Shown here one piece after another: positions 60,504 through 64,000 of a stretch of DNA of 64,000 nucleotides. This DNA comes from Candidatus Njordarchaeum guaymasense (GTDB lineage: Archaea; Asgardarchaeota; Njordarchaeia; Njordarchaeales; Njordarchaeaceae). Both the position numbers and the translations under genes were made by a program. The DNA is taken from NCBI GenBank assembly GCA_030587605.1, contig JAUQYT010000111.1:1-64000 (forward strand), read 5' to 3'. How positions within the stretch are numbered: position 1 is the stretch's first letter; every line of letters begins with the position of its first letter. The notes below the pieces were generated by a model. That model ran no database searches. It worked only from the letters and a program-made list of their open reading frames with translations, and had not been told where the DNA came from.

Positions 60504-60524
60504 TTTTTTGACAAGCTTTAAATT
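60504..60524 (+). promoter_or_regulatory. T run then TATA box between the V4R-like and secreted-protein genes
   Basis: Six T (60504-60509) may end the upstream message; TTTAAATT (60517-60524) is a TATA box for the gene at 60586. Confidence 0.5.
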
Positions 60525-60585
60525 TGCGGAAAGCCGATAAACCAATCAACGAAAAACATGATAGGAAAGAAGGGAGAAAAGTCAG

Positions 60586-61434
60586 TTGCGGAACGCGAAA
60601 TACAAATTCATGGGACTTCTGCTTATCTTCACATTATTCGGGTTCGTTGTTCTTGCTCCAGTGAATGCAGTCGCTCCGTCATGGGTTAGCACTGATAAAT
60701 ACGCAAAGTACCGTGGTGGAGTGGATATAAACCTAGGTACAAATGCATCAGCATCCGTATTGGTGGACTTCAACTGGAAGATGGTGACAACCCTAGTAAC
60801 CGGAGTCAATGTTACGGGTGGGTGGATCTTGCATGCTCAGGTAAACTTGATGGGGTTAAATATGACTCTAAGTTTCAGTTCAAATGGCTGGGAAATCATA
60901 GACTTGTTTGACAGCACTCTTGTACCTCCACCTGGAGGCGACATCTTCTTTGGCATGGAACATATGGGTGCACACACCAATCTATGGGTCGACAACATGA
61001 CCGGCTTAACTCTGTCAAATGTCTCAATAGGTGGTCGCCGGTGTTATCAGGTTCCTGGCTCTGCGAGTATCGGTGGCTTACCCATACCTGGAGGAATTCC
61101 TGTCACGAAGTATTTTGACACCCAAACCGGTGTGCTAATGGGCCTAGGTATCTCGCTAAACCTAACCGCTTTGATGGGTTCTCCAACGCCACCCGCACAC
61201 GAGCCAGTGCAAAGTCTCTCTAAATGGTCTCGTGGCGGTGACGTGGGTGTCAACCAGTTTCCAGGAATGGAAGGCTTTGAGCTACTCACGTTCCCAGTGG
61301 TGATGAATAGTACGAACGTTGTTCCTTTTGCATGGAATGTTGGCGGCGACCCAGTTCTCTTGCTGGAAGCATTTGGAGTCCTCTTAGGGCTCTCGGCGCT
61401 CTTCGGTGTAATAATCTATACGAGGAAAAAGTGA
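60586..61434 (+). CDS. secreted/membrane-anchored protein of unknown function
   Basis: 282 residues. A signal helix (about 8-28) is followed by a beta-rich ectodomain with many N-x-S/T sites and a C-terminal transmembrane helix (about 258-278) ending in basic residues. No enzyme motif is seen. A polytopic membrane protein gene starts 27 bases later, so they may form one complex. The start is TTG 60586. Confidence 0.7.
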   Translation: MRNAKYKFMGLLLIFTLFGFVVLAPVNAVAPSWVSTDKYAKYRGGVDINLGTNASASVLVDFNWKMVTTLVTGVNVTGGWILHAQVNLMGLNMTLSFSSNGWEIIDLFDSTLVPPPGGDIFFGMEHMGAHTNLWVDNMTGLTLSNVSIGGRRCYQVPGSASIGGLPIPGGIPVTKYFDTQTGVLMGLGISLNLTALMGSPTPPAHEPVQSLSKWSRGGDVGVNQFPGMEGFELLTFPVVMNSTNVVPFAWNVGGDPVLLLEAFGVLLGLSALFGVIIYTRKK

Positions 61435-61461
61435 TCCTTTGGGAGAGAAGGTGAGTTAGAA

Positions 61462-62355
61462 ATGGTTCAAGAAGGAAAACCTGTGAAAGTAATCGCGGTT
61501 GGTGGCCCTGGAGCAGGGGCGGGACCAATGGCTAGTCTCGGGGTTGCTGGTGCACTAGTACTCTTCATAGTCAACGCCTTCACATTCTGGCAAATACTCT
61601 CTACCATACTCGGCATAGTTCAAGTAGTTACAGGAGCGGGAGGACTCGGCGGGACCGCAATCTTTGATGCCCTTACAGTAGTCCTGGGTCGCGTAAGCGG
61701 TGCTGCTTCAGGTCTAAGTTTCATGCTCTACTTGGATGTCGTAGCCTTCGCTTTTCTAGGTGTCGCTCTAATCTTCATAAAGGTCAAGCTTAGGCAGTCT
61801 GGCGCGAGTCCTGTAATCGCTGCGATCGGAGCCTTCGCTTTCTCAGGTGTAGCGCTCTACGTGCGTTTTAGCCTTTTGCCACCAATACTATCGTCATTTG
61901 ATCAGATGGCTGTAGCGGGAATGTCCCCAATGGCTTTGATTAAGCTTGCTGAGATCGCCCTGAGCTTAATGAGCTTCTCAACCGTGTTCTTGGTTCAAGG
62001 CATCGTGTTCTTCATATTCGGGATCTTCATGCGCAGCACAGTCAACGGCATCAACAAGTCCTATGGTAAGATGACCCGCGGAGGAAGACTGATACTTGTA
62101 GTTTCGATCATGAACTTGATAGCCATGGTCGCAGTATACTACGCTACCTCAGTTCTACAAACGGTGATTCAGGACATGCTTTCTGCCTTGAGTGGCGGCG
62201 GAGGACCAACGATTGACATTAGCACACTATTGGAGCCCATAATAGCCCTAGGGATCGGCATATTCCTAAAGCTCATAATTGTCCCCATTCTGGCATTGTT
62301 CGCATTTCTTTCGCTTACATTCGGATTCTATGGAATGGCCAGAGGCCCGAAGTGA
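61462..62355 (+). CDS. polytopic membrane protein of unknown function
   Basis: 297 residues with five or six transmembrane helices and glycine-rich loops. No transporter signature is recognised. ATG 61462 is 27 bases after the secreted protein's stop, so they are co-transcribed. The C-terminal helices are the most hydrophobic. It may anchor or partner the preceding secreted protein. Confidence 0.68.
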   Translation: MVQEGKPVKVIAVGGPGAGAGPMASLGVAGALVLFIVNAFTFWQILSTILGIVQVVTGAGGLGGTAIFDALTVVLGRVSGAASGLSFMLYLDVVAFAFLGVALIFIKVKLRQSGASPVIAAIGAFAFSGVALYVRFSLLPPILSSFDQMAVAGMSPMALIKLAEIALSLMSFSTVFLVQGIVFFIFGIFMRSTVNGINKSYGKMTRGGRLILVVSIMNLIAMVAVYYATSVLQTVIQDMLSALSGGGGPTIDISTLLEPIIALGIGIFLKLIIVPILALFAFLSLTFGFYGMARGPK

Positions 62356-62387
62356 TAAGAGAAGCACAACACTCATTTACTTCCTCT

Positions 62388-62400
62388 TTTTTATATTGTA
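62388..62400 (+). terminator. T-rich terminator
   Basis: CTCTTTTTTATATTG about 30 bases after the stop of the membrane protein gene. Confidence 0.5.
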
Positions 62401-62487
62401 ACGTCTGCAAGTGGTAATGCGGTTACAGATCCTTAGCGAAAGCGTTTATCGATCTATGTGTGTTGGTATCAAAGAGGGGAGAACATC

Positions 62488-63432
62488 TTGAGTTCAGATG
62501 AAAAGGAGCCTTCCCACAAGAAGTTGTCTTCTGCGCGCGGTAGTGTCGGGGGTAAGGCAAACGGAGAGGATTATGGTGCCGCGATTGAGAAGTTCGAAGC
62601 GATAATCAAGTCTGGTAATGCTGATGTCGGAACTTGGATCGCGTTAGGCAACGCGTACAATGCTTCAGGGTTGTACGATAAGGCGATAAAATGCTATGAC
62701 AAAGCGTTGCTTTTGAGCTACAATGTGAAAGACGAAGTATCCATCTTGGGCAATCTTGCAAGTGCATACGGAAAGATCGGGGACTTCGAGAAAGAAGCTG
62801 AGTGCTACACCAATCTACTGAAGAAATCACAGGCAGACCCTTCTATTTGGGGGAAGACTGCTCGCGCATACGAAAGAATCAGCAAAACTCAAGAGGCAAC
62901 CCTATACTATACGAGAGCGATCCAGTTGAATCCCAATGACCCAGACCTCCTATACAACTACTCATATTTCTGCGAGAAACTTGGTCAAGGAGACAACGCT
63001 ATTGCAGCCCTAGAAAAAGCCCTTATCCTCAAGCCCAACTCTCTAAGACTACTGGAGCGACTTTCCCTCATATACGGCAGGATATTCCGCTACGAAAACG
63101 CCTCAAGATACAGACTGAGAATGCTTCAACTTGATTCAAAAAACATTGAAAGGTGGGAAGACCTCGCACTTGCCTACAAGGCTGCCGACAAGACCAAGGA
63201 CGCGGTCAAAGTCCTCAACAAGGGAATACTAAGGAACAACGACGCCTCTCTCTGGGACCTGCTTGGAGATATCCACATAGATCAAAACAAACCAGGTAAC
63301 GCATTATACTGCTACGAGGTTGCCGCAGGGAAAGGTCATAAGGATGCAGAGATCAAGGCCGAAAAACTACGCCAGCAGAAAGTGATTCCAAAGGAAATTT
63401 CACTACGCGAGAGCGCTGTAGAAGGACTCTAA
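62488..63432 (+). CDS. TPR-repeat protein
   Basis: About 314 residues with at least six TPRs from residue 25 on (A-x-IALGNAYNASGLYDKAI and similar). The N-terminal 25 residues are polar and probably disordered. I choose TTG 62488, because AGGGGAG lies 6-10 bases upstream; the start at 62458 is weaker. It is a soluble scaffold. It differs from the TPR protein at the window's left end but belongs to the same class. Confidence 0.85.
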   Translation: MSSDEKEPSHKKLSSARGSVGGKANGEDYGAAIEKFEAIIKSGNADVGTWIALGNAYNASGLYDKAIKCYDKALLLSYNVKDEVSILGNLASAYGKIGDFEKEAECYTNLLKKSQADPSIWGKTARAYERISKTQEATLYYTRAIQLNPNDPDLLYNYSYFCEKLGQGDNAIAALEKALILKPNSLRLLERLSLIYGRIFRYENASRYRLRMLQLDSKNIERWEDLALAYKAADKTKDAVKVLNKGILRNNDASLWDLLGDIHIDQNKPGNALYCYEVAAGKGHKDAEIKAEKLRQQKVIPKEISLRESAVEGL

Positions 63433-63568
63433 CTGTCCAATGCAATGGCGCGCGCTCTGAGTGGCACACCCTCATTTTCCTAGTATTGTATTGCTCGAGA
63501 ATATTCCAACACAAATCCATTTATCCTTGCTCTCCTCCTCTCATCACATAAATGGAGATGGTGTTCAA

Positions 63569-64000
63569 GTGTCTTCGCCACATCAGGGAAGCGCTGCCAA
63601 CAAAAGCAATGCCCCCAATCAAGAGGATAATTCCATATCCAAACTAGCCTTGGATTTGGGTGCCTCCGAATCAAAAATGATTAGCCCAGACAGCGTGGTT
63701 ATAAGGGAGTGGGTAAGACTCAAATGCCAGTACGGTTGTCCGGAGTTTGGAAAAAGATTGACGTGCCCCCCCTTTGTGCCGACTGTCGACCAAATCAGGA
63801 GAGCACTCTCAGGATACAACAAGATCCTAATTTTGAAATTCGAGCAACCACCCATTTCGAAGAGAATTGGCGCAGAAGGGTTCATGAAAGAACTAAATAA
63901 ACGAGAGAGAAAAGTCAACGAAATCACACTAAAGATAGAGAAGCAACTAGTGCTGAAAGGATACTACAAGGCGTTCGCCCTTGAACCTGGAGTATGCAAT
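63569..64000 (+). CDS. DUF2284-family metal-binding protein (partial)
   Basis: Cut by the window end; 144 residues are visible. After a polar N-terminus it shows the DUF2284 pattern: KCQYGCPEFGKRLTCPPF, with cysteines likely to bind a metal or iron-sulfur cluster, then IRRALSGYNKILILKF. Function is unknown in this family. GTG 63569 has GGAG 11 bases upstream; the N-terminus is uncertain. Confidence 0.75.
   Translation, partial: MSSPHQGSAANKSNAPNQEDNSISKLALDLGASESKMISPDSVVIREWVRLKCQYGCPEFGKRLTCPPFVPTVDQIRRALSGYNKILILKFEQPPISKRIGAEGFMKELNKRERKVNEITLKIEKQLVLKGYYKAFALEPGVCN

Overview
The window is a gene-dense stretch of an archaeal chromosome. Support for this: TATA-like boxes of the TTTAAATA type sit about 25 to 60 bases before many genes, and TTG is a very frequent start codon, usually behind a Shine-Dalgarno site. 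The gene content is also archaeal: a PAC2-type proteasome assembly factor, archaemetzincin, RadB, a Hel308/Ski2-type helicase, a tungsten aldehyde:ferredoxin oxidoreductase and a stand-alone ThiI PP-loop protein. A Rab-like GTPase, a degenerate Rab-like GTPase, a Roadblock protein beside a V4R/TRAPP-like protein, RING-like finger proteins and a diglycine-ended small protein point to an Asgard archaeon (Thorarchaeia-like) or a Bathyarchaeia-like lineage. The phylum cannot be fixed from this sequence alone. I found no rRNA, tRNA, CRISPR array, transposase or prophage.

Bases 1-17.5 kb hold central carbon metabolism. A minus-strand operon carries an ATP-type PEP carboxykinase, a zinc alcohol dehydrogenase and an FGGY kinase. 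Next come a DUF2085 membrane protein, a membrane-anchored HTH/zinc-ribbon protein, a Rab-like GTPase, a TIM-barrel isomerase-like protein and a second FGGY kinase. A GlpA-GlpB-GlpC set for anaerobic sn-glycerol-3-phosphate oxidation follows, then a separately promoted FAD oxidase/CCG iron-sulfur pair. Together these suggest use of polyols and glycerol phosphate, with electrons passed to iron-sulfur carriers.

Bases 17.5-37 kb are mixed. Two membrane proteins, 10 kb apart, end in the same cytosolic zinc ribbon plus RING-like finger; one carries an extracellular eight-bladed beta-propeller. Their promoters share a 42-base identical block. Between them lie a lipoate-ligase-like protein, a small sulfur-carrier module (ThiI-like PP-loop, MoaD/ThiS), an M6-like surface protease and a MinD/RadB/membrane-protein cluster. 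After the second one come a very large surface protein with an alpha/alpha toroid and a SWIM-containing helicase with altered motifs.

Bases 37-48 kb hold a large TPR protein, PAC2, Hsp20, a coiled-coil wHTH protein, a metallo-beta-lactamase-fold hydrolase, a CinA-like protein, a MEDS-like protein and the aldehyde oxidoreductase. The 665-base gap after the oxidoreductase is packed with perfect stem-loops and palindromes and is the best candidate for an undescribed structured RNA.

Bases 48-64 kb hold two radical SAM proteins, a glycosyltransferase, archaemetzincin, and a tight operon of a diglycine-ended small protein with a pseudo-GTPase of the Rab fold. Further along are a GPH sugar transporter, a PadR-controlled ABC exporter with two matching operator-like sites, a Roadblock/V4R pair, secreted and membrane proteins, a TPR protein and a partial DUF2284 protein. 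The most interesting themes are eukaryote-like small GTPase, ubiquitin-like and RING-like parts, and the unassigned structured region near 47.5-48.0 kb.
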